Shown here: piece after piece, positions 12,243 to 23,985 of the stretch | Position numbering within the stretch: the first letter of the stretch is position 1 | How the letters are laid out: every line of letters starts with the position of its first letter | Translations under genes and position numbers: made by a program | Source of the DNA: Parietaria judaica | Lineage: Eukaryota; Streptophyta; Magnoliopsida; Rosales; Urticaceae | NCBI GenBank assembly: GCA_954871525.1 | Contig: OX940868.1 | Location: 28,143,056-28,207,055, forward strand | DNA: 64,000 nt | Reading direction: 5' to 3' | The notes under the pieces: generated by a model | What the model was told of the DNA's origin: nothing | The model's input: only the letters and a program-made list of their open reading frames with translations | Databases searched by the model: none

Positions 12243-12467
12243 TTACTGGCCCGCGGACGAACCTCGGCACCGATTGGCCTCGGTGCAGCCGCGGGTGTAC
12301 TTGTTCGCGGGTGTACGCTCGACTCCGTCGGTTTTGTAGCTGCAGCCCTTGTGGGGGCCGCCCGGCTGTTTGCACGGATCAGAACTCTCGGCCGCCTCCG
12401 TGGGCACGGAGCTCAGCACAAGCATGCCGATCAAAGCCAACCCCACGAGCCACAACTTCATTTTCAA
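12243..12467 (-). CDS. RALF-like secreted peptide
   Basis: An intronless gene for a 74-residue precursor of a rapid alkalinization factor-type peptide hormone. RALFs are secreted and perceived at the cell surface by CrRLK1L kinases together with LRX or LLG partners. Residues 1-26 form a signal peptide (basic start, hydrophobic LWLVGLALIGMLVL, then Ala-Ala). The mature part has four cysteines (C32, C42, C61, C67) and the diagnostic C-terminal PANKYTRGC...RCRG signature. There is no dibasic S1P site and no YISY motif, so it fits the short divergent RALF group rather than the RALF1 type. A TATA box lies about 91 bp upstream of the ATG. Family assignment is strong; the paralogue is not determined. 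Confidence 0.85.
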   Translation of the reverse strand: MKMKLWLVGLALIGMLVLSSVPTEAAESSDPCKQPGGPHKGCSYKTDGVERTPANKYTRGCTEANRCRGSSAGQ

Positions 12468-12557
12468 CCTTTTGTTTCTTTGGTCAACCCCCTTTTGATT
12501 TTGTGTCTTGTGGGTTGACTTTGTTCTGTTTGTGAATAATGCACCTTCGTTTGGGCA

Positions 12558-12564
12558 TTTTATA
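12558..12564 (-). promoter_or_regulatory. TATA box of the RALF-like gene
   Basis: On the minus strand the sequence reads CCTATAAAATGCCC, with TATAAAA at this position, 91 bp before the ATG. That would give a 5' leader of about 60 nt. Confidence 0.6.
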
Positions 12565-13245
12565 GGCTTTCAAGGAGGGCTATAATTAGGGCATGCGTCT
12601 TATCTTTGAGTGTATTTGGCTCATAATTCTATGGTTTGTGAGTTTTCTAATTTTCGTTTGCCTATTGAATGTAGTGGCCTTCCTTAACACAGGGTGTAAA
12701 TATATAGACGACCACATAATTTAATAACTATAATTAGGAGTAAATAAATATCTACAATATTTTATACAAATTAAACGCCCAAGGAGCAAAATGACAGGGT
12801 TATGAATTAATGAGTTGGATAAACATAATTATAGATAAATTAATACAAATCTCTAGGGTGGCCAGGCACACAAGGCATGTTTCTTGGCTTCTGATTTTTT
12901 ATTTTTATTTTTTTAATTCTACTAAAAAAGTCCTAAATATTTTCTCTTAACTAAATTCCAAACGTTAAAGAGAAATATGTACCGACTCAAGACCGGCTTT
13001 TGGAATCCAACTATTGGAAATTACTTGCTAATGATATGAGAGGACAGAAATGAAATAAACTTAAGCTAAAAAATTGTATGAAAAGAATTGCTCATCAGCT
13101 AATAGGCCATCAAGGGAAAGATATCATTACCATATATCGAAGAGATTACCCCAAACATTATTTGTGTTGCTTTCAAATTAATCATTCATAAATTGCTGCT
13201 CCTACTCTGTATAAAATGGCTTCTCAAATAAATTAAGCACGTTTC

Positions 13246-15395
13246 CTACTTGGACGATGCGTTGACGACACCGCCGTGTCGCTGCATGGCTATAACTGGC
13301 TCGTTGCATTTCAAACATCTGAACGATGGGACCGCAGCGCAACGCGTTCTTAGGCAGTAGTAACAGTATCTGCCACGATAGAAGTTTAGAATAAGCTTAG
13401 TTATACTCATGAATCTTATTGATTAAAATTATGATGAGTAATTGATAATAATGCCACATGAACTTTATTTTAGGGAGCAATGCCTCCTATACTTTCCGAA
13501 AGTATCACACCCCTACGTGTTTAATGACGAAATATATTCACTTATGCGCAATATATGACTTACTCAAAGATAATTTTGTCATCATTTAATTACCGAACAA
13601 GACCTATATATTAGATTTTGATACTATTGTGAAAGCAAGTCTAGTTAATCAAGATATGCTAAGATTATAGCCCAACCATATAATGAAAATACCATCTAAC
13701 AAGTCATCTCTTATGGACAAGTTAAAATTTCTGGTCATTTTTCAACGCGAATAAGGGGCATTGTTGTCAAGAACTAAAGTTTCGGGGGCTAACTCCACCA
13801 GCATGCATAGCCGGGGGGGGGGGGGGGGGGGGGGGGGGGATTAAAACTAGTTATTGGAAACGACTCACTACCTGTGCTCACACGGAAGGGCAAGAAATGG
13901 AGTGGTGGGATTGGCCTGGCAAATTGGACAAGCGGAATCGTTTTCTGAAGAGCTTGAGGACTTGTCTTTGGAAAATGGGCTGAGAAAGTTTTTCACTGAG
14001 GCTGAGTTGAGAAGAGGAAGAAGCAGCAACAACATTTCCTGTGATCCACAATAAGTTCAGGCCGGTTATAACATAGCGAACGGGAGAATACAGCGTAACA
14101 AAGACCGGTTTTATAAATTAGTGAAGTAGGGAAAGAAGAGTACCGAGAATTCGTTCCACACTAACTGGCGATTCATGTATTCGAAGCTAACAGCACGGTT
14201 CATATTCGGACTTCCATAAACCAGCCGAGCTCTTAAAGCTCTTTCGATAAGGTTCCTGTACCTGCATAATAATGGTAAATAGAAGATTTACATTCGAACC
14301 TTCGATCTATTAATAGACATCAGTATATAGCTGAAACTAAATTTTGGAATCGAATTCAGTTGAATGAACTTCTAGTATTTATATTATATTGTCTTAATCA
14401 CTTACTTGCCAGTATAGAGAAATACAAGCAGATTCACGAATGAGGCAGCTTTGTAGAAACCTTCTACTCTCTGTATCAAATTCCACGCTCGTCGCGCCAA
14501 TGGTCTCTAGGGAACAAGAACCAATTGTGTCAACATTATGCCACTCTTCGTTTTTTACCCCTTTGGTAACAAGACAGATCTTTAAGTACCTGTTCAGAAT
14601 CTCCCCATCGGCGAAAAGCAGAGAAAGTTTGTAACCGATTCCAGATATACTGGCCCCCGACACTTCCAACACAGTACCAAATCTTTTGCGCCATCGTAAG
14701 ACCCGGTCCTTCCAATCCAGTTCTGACTGCATCGAGCACGAAACGATTACCAAAAGAGCAGCATAATACATATAAACTTAGAATTGTACATGTTATAGAG
14801 CATCTCAACCTCACCTTTCCCTCTCGTTTCCATCGCCCGTTCGTCTCTATACCGTAAATTCATGAGAGCGATCCCGGGAGTCGGCTTATCAACCCAAATC
14901 GAGAACCTCCAGATGAGAAACTCGAGAAAAGCATCGAGCTCCGCTTCGTATTGAAACAGCATTCCTGGCTAATCCCAATAACATAAAGAGACAACCACTT
15001 TAAACAAGCACAGAGCAATGCCCATAAACCGTTCCATGAAATTCAGCCATACCTTCATCAGAGAGAAAACCTTAACCATTTGTTCCTTCAACATCGCCGA
15101 CATCTCAATGTCGAGCCTCGCCGCATCGAACTGATTCACTCTTGAAATCGTGATTGGGATAATTGACTGCAGAGAAGAACCCAAACCAAATCCTCAGAAA
15201 CACAAGGCATATAGTCATATACCACGCACGATATCTTCAATGAAAAGACTGGAAGTTAGGGTTTGGAGGAACCTGGTGAGAGTGAGGAAGAGACTGCCAC
15301 TGAGGCATCGAATTGCGGAGGGACTGAAGCCAGGCGTCTTCCGGTGGCGGCGACGCCATGGAAGAAGAGGCTCTGGTATCGCCGTTGATGATCAT
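13246..15395 (-). CDS. PEX2: Peroxisome biogenesis protein PEX2 (RING E3 ligase)
   Basis: Eight exons, from the start: 15395-15273, 15166-15053, 14968-14815, 14726-14590, 14506-14406, 14261-14144, 14038-13872, 13369-13246. All introns are GT-AG and the frame closes to 345 residues, close to the 333 of Arabidopsis PEX2 (TED3). PEX2 is a peroxisomal membrane RING ubiquitin ligase that works with PEX10 and PEX12 to recycle the PTS receptor PEX5. Conserved blocks seen include SRVNQFDAARLDIEMSAMLK, WRFSIWVDKPTPG, FSAFRRWGDSEQ and MNRQLVWNEFS. The C-terminal C3HC4 RING is intact (C286, C289, C302, H304, C307, C310, C323, C326). A second ATG 12 codons in (M13) is a possible alternative start. Intron 7 contains a 27-bp poly-G/C run. 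Very likely functional. Confidence 0.95.
13813..13839. repeat. 27-bp poly-G homopolymer inside PEX2 intron 7
   Basis: An uninterrupted run of 27 G on the plus strand (C in the PEX2 transcript), only 33 bp downstream (transcript sense) of the exon 7 donor. Long G runs are rare in plant nuclear DNA and hard to sequence, so the exact length may be unreliable. Confidence 0.9.
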
Positions 15396-15479
15396 GGCTG
15401 CGAAGAAGCTCAGATTGAGTGATAGGGTTTTGTCAGAGACTCGGGATTCGGGAACGCTCCGAGCTTCGTGCCCTCTCTT

Positions 15480-16858
15480 CTCCCTTCAGTTCAGGGCGGT
15501 CCCTGTGCTCCCTTTAGTGGCTTTCTTGTAATTATGTGCCCCTAAAAGGGGCTATACTTGTCAATCGCAAATTCTCTGCGTCTAATTTTGCTTGGTTTCT
15601 ACTTTCTGGAATCTGGTTATCGTTTATTAGATTTTGTGGCTACTTTATTTATATATATATATATATATATATGTGAATATTTGTGACATAAGTACGTAAT
15701 TTTATTTAACTACTTATATACTCTCAATTTATTTTTTAATAGCAACAGAATCTATAAGTTGTAAAAGAGTATTGATATAAAAGAGTGTCGAGGTCCAATA
15801 CAATTCGGGCTAGGTTAAAATTTCATAAGACGCAAATACATGCTTTTTTTATATATCTAGACTCGATCGATAATGTCACTTGTTCTTACATACACTGAAA
15901 ATATCTATTAATTTAAGAGTGAATTGTAACATTGACTTGTCATCTTTATTAAAAAAAAAAGAAGACATTGTACGTGTATACTTTAATAATAGTGCTGAAA
16001 TAAGCAACGCATACTTGCATATGTCAGACTTTAACGGGGCATGGAAAAAATTAGATTGTTCTATAGCTTCTGTGTTCAATTTTCTCTAAGAAGTTGAAAA
16101 TATGCCGACTCGCATAATATAAGATTTGATACTTATATGGCAAACATCCTTAATTTATAGAAACTTTGAATTTGAGAATAAAAAATCTAACAGAAAAAGC
16201 TCAGATTCTTTTTTGTTTTTATGTGTTGTCAATTTTACTCAATAATTTTTAACAATATTTGCTGCATCAAAAATTGACGTTGTTATGGTGGTGATACCGA
16301 TACGGGTATACACGACACAAGTGTAAGCAGATTCACAAATTATGATTGAATTGATTGATGTATAGAGTATATTATATGTATGTGTCATGTGTATGAAGGT
16401 ATATAAGAACTGATAGAACACGTGGCATGTTTTAGTCAAAGGCAAGCTATTGACGGAGCTGCAGCTTAGAGTTTATTCACTCAGTAAGTCCATGGACATA
16501 AATGTAAATAGCTTGTACATATTTGTAGATTTTCGTATGTAAGTGAAAGAAGTTGGTGGTAAGAGTCACTATCAGAACTTGATTCGGTTTTCACATGTAA
16601 GTTTCTATTGCAAGTGTTTTATGCACTAGTAATTTAAACTTTCAAGTAGTATAATGCACACACAGTATACACTGTACACAACTAAGTGCTTTGAAACTAG
16701 ACCGTGCAAGTTGTAAATTACAGAAACACCATGCCATGCGGCTTTCTTCACACACAACAATATGCGGCTTTGCAGCCGCCCCGGGCCGTTGTACTCGCAA
16801 AAAGACCAAACAATTGTTTTTATAAGGTATACATCCATTTACTTGAAAGCTCATCATA
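15480..16858. other. Intergenic stretch between PEX2 and the THA8-like gene
   Basis: It holds the PEX2 upstream region, an (AT)n microsatellite at 15650-15672 and anonymous AT-rich DNA. No TATA box is obvious upstream of PEX2. The downstream flank of the THA8-like gene has no recognised feature. Confidence 0.5.
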
Positions 16859-17554
16859 TCATACACTACATTTGTCGAAACTGCCCTTATAAACCTTTCC
16901 GAATTGCGAGACAACCTCGTCCGCCAAAGCCGGCTCGCCGAGCCGCCTGAGCCCCCGGCTCAAAGCCCCCACGATGTAATCCTCGGCTTTGAACTCAGCG
17001 GAGCCTTCCACGCTCCTCTTCAGCATCCCGTACATCCTGACCGTCGATTCCCTCCGGTCGGCCCCGATCACGGCCCTCACCAGCGCGATCACCGCCTTCT
17101 CGTCCCAGTGGACGCCGCACTCTCCCCTCTCCGCCTCCAGGTAGGCGATCAGGCGGTCGACGTCCTCGCCCAGCTTGTTCCTCGCCAGCGCGTTGACCAC
17201 GTCGGCGTAGAGCCCCATGTCGGCGCGGTACTCCGACCGGACGGCGGCGAAGGCCTCCAGCGCGAGCGCGCACTGGTCCTGGCGCAGGAGCTCGCGCAGG
17301 GCGGCGAGGAGGTCGGCCTTGATCAGGCGCGAGAGGGTCGCGCCCACCGCCGCGTGGTTGGCCGTCCGGTGCGCGCGCTTCAGGGACTGCACGGCTTGGA
17401 TGGCCTCGATGCTCAGGATCCGGCCCTTGACGAGGGGCCCGCGGTTGTCGCGTGGGCCGCACCGCACGCGAGCGTGGCTCGGGGACGGGGTGGGTTTCCG
17501 GGGTTGGGGTCTGAGGAGGGGTGTGGTTCGGTGGGGAAGGAGAGAAGTGGCCAT
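16859..17554 (-). CDS. THA8-like short PPR protein
   Basis: A single-exon gene for 231 residues, very GC-rich compared with its surroundings. The Ser/Pro/Arg-rich first 40 residues or so look like an organelle transit peptide. They are followed by the block KGRILSIEAIQAVQSLKRA, characteristic of the THA8/THA8-like family, then degenerate PPR-type helical pairs (for example ALRELLRQDQCALALEAFAAV and GLYADVVNALARNKLGEDVD). THA8 itself promotes splicing of chloroplast group II introns (ycf3-2, trnA); the role of this paralogue is inferred by family. The start chosen is the first ATG of the frame. A tRNA-Ser gene on the same strand ends only 141 bp upstream, so the promoter is compact. High confidence in family, moderate in function. 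Confidence 0.85.
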   Translation of the reverse strand: MATSLLPHRTTPLLRPQPRKPTPSPSHARVRCGPRDNRGPLVKGRILSIEAIQAVQSLKRAHRTANHAAVGATLSRLIKADLLAALRELLRQDQCALALEAFAAVRSEYRADMGLYADVVNALARNKLGEDVDRLIAYLEAERGECGVHWDEKAVIALVRAVIGADRRESTVRMYGMLKRSVEGSAEFKAEDYIVGALSRGLRRLGEPALADEVVSQFGKVYKGSFDKCSV

Positions 17555-17690
17555 GGATGCTCACCGAGGTTGGAGATAGCCTTTTGGGGTTTAGGGGAAG
17601 ACGAACCTGTGGCTTTGGGGGGGATATTTTGTTTATGACGGTTTTGTCCTCCGAGGAGTAAAAAAAATTGTTAAGGATAAAAAAGGAGCG

Positions 17691-17694
17691 AAAA
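17691..17694 (-). terminator. RNA polymerase III terminator of tRNA-Ser
   Basis: A run of four T on the minus strand, starting two bases after the tRNA 3' end. Confidence 0.7.
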
Positions 17695-17695
17695 T

Positions 17696-17777
17696 CGTCG
17701 ACAACAGGATTCGAACCTGCGCAGGCAAAGCCCAACAGATTTCGAGTCTGTCTCCTTAACCACTCGGACATATCGAC
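17696..17777 (-). tRNA. tRNA-Ser (CGA)
   Basis: On the minus strand an 82-nt cloverleaf folds well. The acceptor stem GTCGATA pairs with TGTCGAC, with discriminator G. The anticodon loop is CTCGAAA between ACAGA and TCTGT, giving anticodon CGA. There is a long variable arm (GGGC-TTT-GCCT), as required for a class II serine tRNA, and the T loop is TTCGAAT. The CCA tail is not encoded, and a TTTT Pol III terminator follows at 17694-17691, consistent with a nuclear gene. The B box GGTTCGAATCC is intact. Confidence 0.95.
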
Positions 17778-18640
17778 TTGATGCTTTGTAATTGAATTTT
17801 TACAGTATTAAAAACGAAATAGCTAAGCTAAGGATACAAATTTTGAAAGATGAAAATTGAAAATATAGAAGATAAAAATAGTAATGAGTGTACTTGATTA
17901 CAACCAAATGGTTTATCAAAATAGGGATTCAGAAGTTCACGTCTGTATTTTTTTCCCGAGTAAAATCAGACCGAATTCTTCGCTCTTCTTTTTTTTTATA
18001 TAAAGAAAATATGGATATTATACCTTTTAGAAAATCAAGATGAGACATTATTTTCAAAGCCAGATATTCCAATACCGTTTTTAGCCGAAATTAAAATTTA
18101 ATGATCTAGAAAAAGTTCTTACTTAGCTAAATATTCATAGGGGAAGTGTTTGTTAGATTGGCCCAACTCTACAATTTGGTTTGAGCTAATGCCTATTTCA
18201 TGGGCCTCCAACCTCTCTTCAATGTCCGTCGCAAACGCAACTACTTCATCAAATTGTTTAGAGATGTCGTTGTCATAAATATAATATATATGTAATCATG
18301 TAAAGAGATAAGATATATATATATATATATATATGTATATATTGATCATCTGCTACATTTTCTTGCCTTCTCGTTGATGGTTGTGTTTTCACTAAGTATT
18401 ATAAGATTTTATTATTTTAAGTTGCCCATTACTATAAATATGTTGATAGAGAATGTAATGTGTGTATCATACATATTTGATAGATCAAACATCAAATATG
18501 TATAGTTACAGCAAAGAATTGTAATATATATTACCCCAATTAGTTTTCCACTATATATTTAGAGTTTAGACTAATTACTAAAAATACTCTTCTACAACCA
18601 TTGATGGTTAAAGTTATAGATATAGTAGTCCCAAATTGCT
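17778..18640. other. AT-rich intergenic stretch, no gene
   Basis: Anonymous DNA with an (AT)n microsatellite at 18313-18334. No coding frame or recognised repeat was seen. Confidence 0.5.
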
Positions 18641-18649
18641 TCATTCAAG

Positions 18650-19114
18650 TGTGTTTATGACTTCTGGATGTATGCGTGTCAACATTCTTCCGATTCTTCA
18701 AATGGTTATTTTGTCAACGACACGTTTAACGAGATCTAGCAAATCCGCGGAATATCTTGCAATCTGACATGGCCTCACCTTCGTACGGGAGCACAATTGG
18801 AGCGCGGCGAGCTTGGAGACCGATTGTGTTAGAGCATCTCAACTTGTCAACGGGTGTAAGCTTAATAGCGTCCAAGGCCCGATCATCGCGGACATCATGT
18901 ACCTCCTTAGTGAGGTGGGGCCGAGACTTCGGTGTTGTTGGGTCCCGAGGATGTGTAACGAGGTAGGCACTAGAATAGCAAAGTCCCGTCTATCAGACTT
19001 ATGTCCCGACTTGTGGTCGCGGGTTTGCCCCGAGTGGCTTGTAACCGACATTGTTAGGGATTTCCCCTCTGTTTTGGTTTAATGAAATGCCTCCTGAATT
19101 AAAAAAAAAAAAAA
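18650..19114 (+). mobile_element. 5'-truncated LINE, RNase H end with poly(A) tail
   Basis: The frame reads (with stops) HGLTFVREHNWSAASLETDC, then ASQLVNG..., then CNEVGTRIAKSRLSDLCP, the C-terminal half of the plant LINE RNase H domain. A 14-A tail lies at 19101-19114, just after the stop and a short trailer. An in-frame stop precedes HGLTF, so the copy is dead. It is the same domain as in the LINE at 60567-61760, which has a similar AILHGL...ETDCLKAF stretch. No clear target duplication was found. The 5' border is approximate. Confidence 0.75.
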
Positions 19115-19727
19115 GAAGTTAAAAAGTCCACAAACTGCCCCCAAGTCTAATTTATTAGCATATCAAGGGCCTTATGGTTATGTTAATGGATTTTTGCAAG
19201 ACTTTTAAAAATAGATATTGATTGGGCGGTTGTGCCGATCCGATCTTATGGCTAGACTGTAAAATCGATACGTATATTTATTGAGTTTTGTAAAAAAATA
19301 AAAAGTAAAAAAAACCCACTCAAAATTTAAAAATTATATCATAAATCTTTAGAAGAAAAAGAAAAAAACAATCAAAGTTCTTATTAAGCCGAGGTTTTAA
19401 AAAGATTTTGAGAGATTATGTGATGCCGATCAAATAAGTTTCTTTTAAATTTATTATTTTATTAAGTTGAATAATTATTTATTTATTTACATTTTCTTAT
19501 TTTAGAGAGATTTTAGGAACAAATTCCTAATATATTGGAATCGGTTTGAACCCTAGCCTTTATTATGGCTGTTACGATTCTTTAATATTTAGCTATCTAT
19601 TGGTGATATAAAGAAATTGAGCTCTCTGCTTGATGAAAGTCGAAGTTTTATTTGCATAGACGCGTTCTTTAATTCCCGTAGTCCGCTCTACATCATTATG
19701 TAAGGGTTGACGAAGTTTTATTTTGTG

Positions 19728-19731
<4 letters not shown>

Positions 19732-19779
<48 letters not shown>
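19732..19779. repeat. (TA)n microsatellite, 48 bp
   Basis: A nearly perfect TA dinucleotide array. Confidence 0.95.
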
Positions 19780-19782
<3 letters not shown>

Positions 19783-21324
19783 GAAAGATTGAACGTGAAG
19801 ACTAAAACATAATTTTTAGAAAAACGATCCGTATGACATAAACTGATTATCGAGAGTTACCACTAGAATATTGTGGCTTTACTGAAGTTTTTAAAACCTT
19901 GAAGATGTGTTTCTTCACGAGCAATGCTTCATGAAAAAGCCATAGTAATACTTGGCAGCTCAAAACGCAACATCTTCATATCAAAAGTTAAATAATGATT
20001 AAAATGAAAGAAAAATCACTCAAGGGTGTTGCAACACAATACACATGCCAGTCATATGTTTAAAGCAAAAGTGTTTTGATCGATCATGATTTTACCTTTT
20101 AAAAATTAAACAATGAAAATAAACCAATATTATTCTTAAAAAAATTGAACATTCTAATTTCAAAATGTTACTCTCCAACTAAGGACACTCGTCGAGATTT
20201 TACTTGATGATTTACTTAAAAGAGATTCTTTTTGTTCTTTTGTATACCTTTCCATTTTTTATTTACAAAAATATTCGGTTTATTTAAAAAAAAAAAAGAA
20301 GCTATATCTCAAAGTACTCTAAATTTGTAAGTAAATTTTAGACGTACGTTTTTAAAATTTTGAGAAAATAAGAACTCCTTTAAGATCTTAATAGAGTTCC
20401 GCTCCTAATTGTATATTATCATATTAATTACAAACAAAATATAATTACATACATCAAAGGACACAATATATAGAGAAATAATATCAAGATATATATAGGG
20501 ACGTACCTCAGAAATAAGAATATAACGAACATGAAATAACAAAATAATAGCTGGAATAAATTAATAAAAAGGCTAAATGGCAAAGAATCAAGAGAGATAG
20601 CGAGGTCCAAAGCCGACAATGACGAGTTGATGAGCTAACCAACCGACAACGAGTACGAGACTCTGCAAATAAGATAACATGAAATGCAAGCATACAACAA
20701 CTTGTAAGAACCTAACGAGTTGATGGAGGCGAGAAGACGACGACGTCGGTCTGACGAGGCTCAATAAAGGTGAGTGAGAAAAATGACGGGTGTGAGAAAA
20801 AAAAATCAATAGTGTAGATTAGATTATAACTTCTTATGAGAAATATACCCATTTTTTTATTTTAAAAATAAAAATATATATATTTTACATGCGGTGGCGG
20901 CGTTCGAACGCGCACCATTAGCGTAAAACCACGTGGGCTTCAAACCATCCTATTTCCACGCATTAAGTTGATCGACGAGAGAATGATGAGATTCCAAGTA
21001 AACTAATGTCTGTTTGCCCAGTGTTAAGTCTATTTTCAAACATAAAAGTTAGTTCAAACTCATTTTATTCTTACATTACATGACTAGATTCTTTCTATAA
21101 TAGCATTTATATGTTTGACATTTTTAACACTCTTATTGACAAATATACTGCTCATGAAAGTGAAATTTGTCCATTGTAAAACTCATCACATTTACGATTA
21201 GATAAAGCGTTTGTATTATTGTCTACATAGGAAAACTTCAATTTTTTACTCCCAAAATATAAGGTTGAACGGTTTTATTCCCTATTTTAATAAATCTCAA
21301 TAATTATTCTCAAACCCATTTTTG

Positions 21325-21366
21325 TATATAAATCTCAATAAATATATATTTATTGAGATTTATATA
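21325..21366. repeat. Perfect 42-bp palindrome
   Basis: Positions 21325-21345 are the exact reverse complement of 21346-21366, with no spacer; the core is AATAAATATATATTTATT between two TCTCA/TGAGA blocks. It could extrude as a cruciform. Confidence 0.95.
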
Positions 21367-21384
21367 TATTGCTTTTGTATCGTA

Positions 21385-21423
<39 letters not shown>
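21385..21423. repeat. (TTA)n microsatellite
   Basis: About 12-13 trinucleotide units just downstream of the 42-bp palindrome. Confidence 0.9.
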
Positions 21424-21426
<3 letters not shown>

Positions 21427-22166
21427 CATACACACGTGTTTATGTGTTGATGTCTATATAGTATGGTGACGAGGGCATGAAGGTTCTTAACTCCTAAAAT
21501 TTAACAGAATAATAGCTAACAACAATTCAATTTTGGATAAAATAAATATAATCATCACTATTAATTTAACGAAATTTCATGTAACAATATGATGACTGTT
21601 TCATTCACTTGGCCTTCTTTATTAATAAAATTTCGAAGAAAAATCATAATAATTATTTAAACAATACTATTTAGATGTAATGCTATATATAAATATAAAT
21701 GGAAATCAAATCCTATATAGTTTTTATATATAATAAGATTAAATTTATGAAAGTACTGAAATTTATATATATTTAAAAAAACTTATTTATCATTTGATTT
21801 TACCCTAAAAATATATTTCTTATCGTAGTTAACTATCATGATCATTAAAGAAATGTTTATACCGTGGTCTATATATACGCACACATATTAATTAACTTCT
21901 ACCATGCAGTACGTACGACTACGAGGATTACCAATCAACAAAGATACGCAATTGATACATAACTACTCGAACATGCAAACAATATATATATATATATTTA
22001 TATATATATATATACATGTAAATAAATAAATATACATACATACATATTACATCTATTATTATTTGAACCTAACAGTTTATGTTTAGGTGTCCATCGTTTT
22101 CTTTAAATAAAGACTAGTGATTTGAAAACCGTGGAACAATTTGCCTAATCGCTAGTGTGATCTGTG

Positions 22167-23985
22167 ATTCGTGGAATGTTTTATATTCGGCATTCCCAAA
22201 TGTGATAGTGATATATCGAGTATCGACTAGTCATATTTTTATGCTCACATATATTTTTGAACTACTAACAGCTCCAAATATATTTATAATGCTGGTGTTG
22301 AAATTTAGTGGATGTATCTGTAAGAAATTTGTATCGTTCGCAATTTGTTTCTCAATTTTGTCATTATGTGTAACACAAGTGTTGGAGGCATTGGAGCATT
22401 GTTCCAGACAAATTTAGATGACAGTTTCATCAAGGAAGACATGCCTTAAATGGTGCATGCGGTATCAGTAGTTCCATCAATAAGAAGATCAATGCATGAT
22501 TTGGGGAATAAGAATCAAGTCAAGTCGTGCAACGGAACACTATTCTTAGCTGTTGAGAATTGGTTTCCGAATTCGGAAAATGTAAATCATGGAGGACATT
22601 TATTGTTGTTATTTCGTTGCCAAATTCGGATTGGATAAAGTTGTTGGAGGACTTATCAGAACAAAAAATCAGACAGACAGACAGACAAATCTCTTTATAA
22701 AGTCTCTAGAAGACTTTCCTTCCATAAAGAGTGCGCGGATTTGGTGCCCTGATCAGAATTATAAAGGAACATGAAGACATGATAAACTTTATAAGATCTC
22801 TTTACCGTTGGGAATTGATAAGGATTGCCAAACAACATTTATGAGTCGAAAATCATAGAGCTTTGCACCTTTTCCTTATTTGAAAGCCAAGAAGACTGAC
22901 TATATAACTTTTGCTGGTTGTGTTTCACAATTATTATTAAAATATGTAGAAATAAACTCAATGGAAGTTGGAGGATCTTGCGATCCCATTCGAAGAATGA
23001 CGACTGACTTTCCGTCAATAGCATCCAAGGCCGATTTCGAGAGGATAACCACGCATTTTCCCGAAAATTGGATCACCAACAACACCTGGTCTTGAGGGGG
23101 TTTATATCCCTTGTGAAACTCAATTGAGAATCATGTATAGCCGTGTATCATTTTGAATGATTTTAAGTGGAATAAAGCGTGTCCTCATAATAGGTTTCTA
23201 GCATTGGATTTCACGAACTGTGTTAACAAATATCGCGTGTCCAAATTTTTTTTACTTGTTCGCAATATATGCGCTAACATTAAAATTCGTGGAATGTTTT
23301 ATGTTCGACATTCCCATATGTCATAGTGATATATCGACTAGTAATATTGTAAGATTATCACATGACTAGCCATATTTTTATGCCCATTTATATTTTTAAA
23401 TTGCTCTTAACTGTTCCAAATATGTATTGTGCTGGTGTTGAAATTTACTGGATGTATTTGTAAGAAAGTTGCATCGTCCTAAATTTTCGGGTTTGTCATT
23501 ATCTGTAACACAAGTGTTAGAGGCATTGTTGGAACATTGCTCCAGACAGATCTGGATGATAGTTTGCCAAGTAAGACATGCCTTATATGGTGCATGCGGT
23601 ATCATTCGTTCAATCATCAAGAATATCGGTGCATGATTTCGGGAATAAGAATCAAGTCAAGTCATGCAATTGGAAAACATTTCTTAGCGTTGTTGAGAAA
23701 TGGATGCCAAATGCAGACATTTGAATCATGGAGGACATTTATTGTTGTTATTTAGTTGCCAAATTCGGATTGGATGAGGTTGTTAGAGGACTTATCAGAA
23801 CAAATAATCAGACAGACAGACTCATGGGAATTATGAAGGAATATGAAGACATGATCAGCTGATGAAAATAGGTTTCAATGAAAATAGGTTTCTAGCATTG
23901 GATTTCACGAACTGTATTAAAAATATCGTGTGTCCTAAAATTTTTACTTGTTCGCAATATGCTATAACATTAAAATTCGTGGTAT
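22167..23985 (+). repeat. Decayed tandem duplication, three partial copies
   Basis: Copy 1 (22167-22684) and copy 2 (23285-23820) align along their length, both starting ATTCGTGGAATGTTTTAT and both ending in an (ACAG)n-like tract after GAGGACTTATCAGAAC. A further joint segment, GGTTTCTAGCATTGGATTTC, starts at 23193 and again at 23887. Matching frames such as TQVLEAL...HCSRQI and WRTFIVVI...LPNSDW occur in both copies but with many stops, so a coding origin is possible. I do not recognise the ancestral protein. Confidence 0.75.

Larger units (their letters stand above)
19780..22160. other. AT-rich intergenic stretch, no gene
   Basis: No gene is recognised. It contains a 42-bp perfect palindrome with an adjacent ATT array (annotated separately) and several TA-rich tracts near 21990-22015. 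A slightly GC-richer patch at 20580-20800 has no identifiable coding content. Confidence 0.5.

Noticed and set aside
16904..17638. Long plus-strand open frame (244 codons) and another minus-strand frame (16995-17771)
   Set aside because: Both are shadows of the GC-rich THA8-like gene; the minus frame also runs through the tRNA-Ser sequence and starts inside it.
20885..20950. GTTCGAAC-containing stretch resembling a tRNA B box
   Set aside because: No acceptor or anticodon stem can be formed and no A box lies at the right distance.
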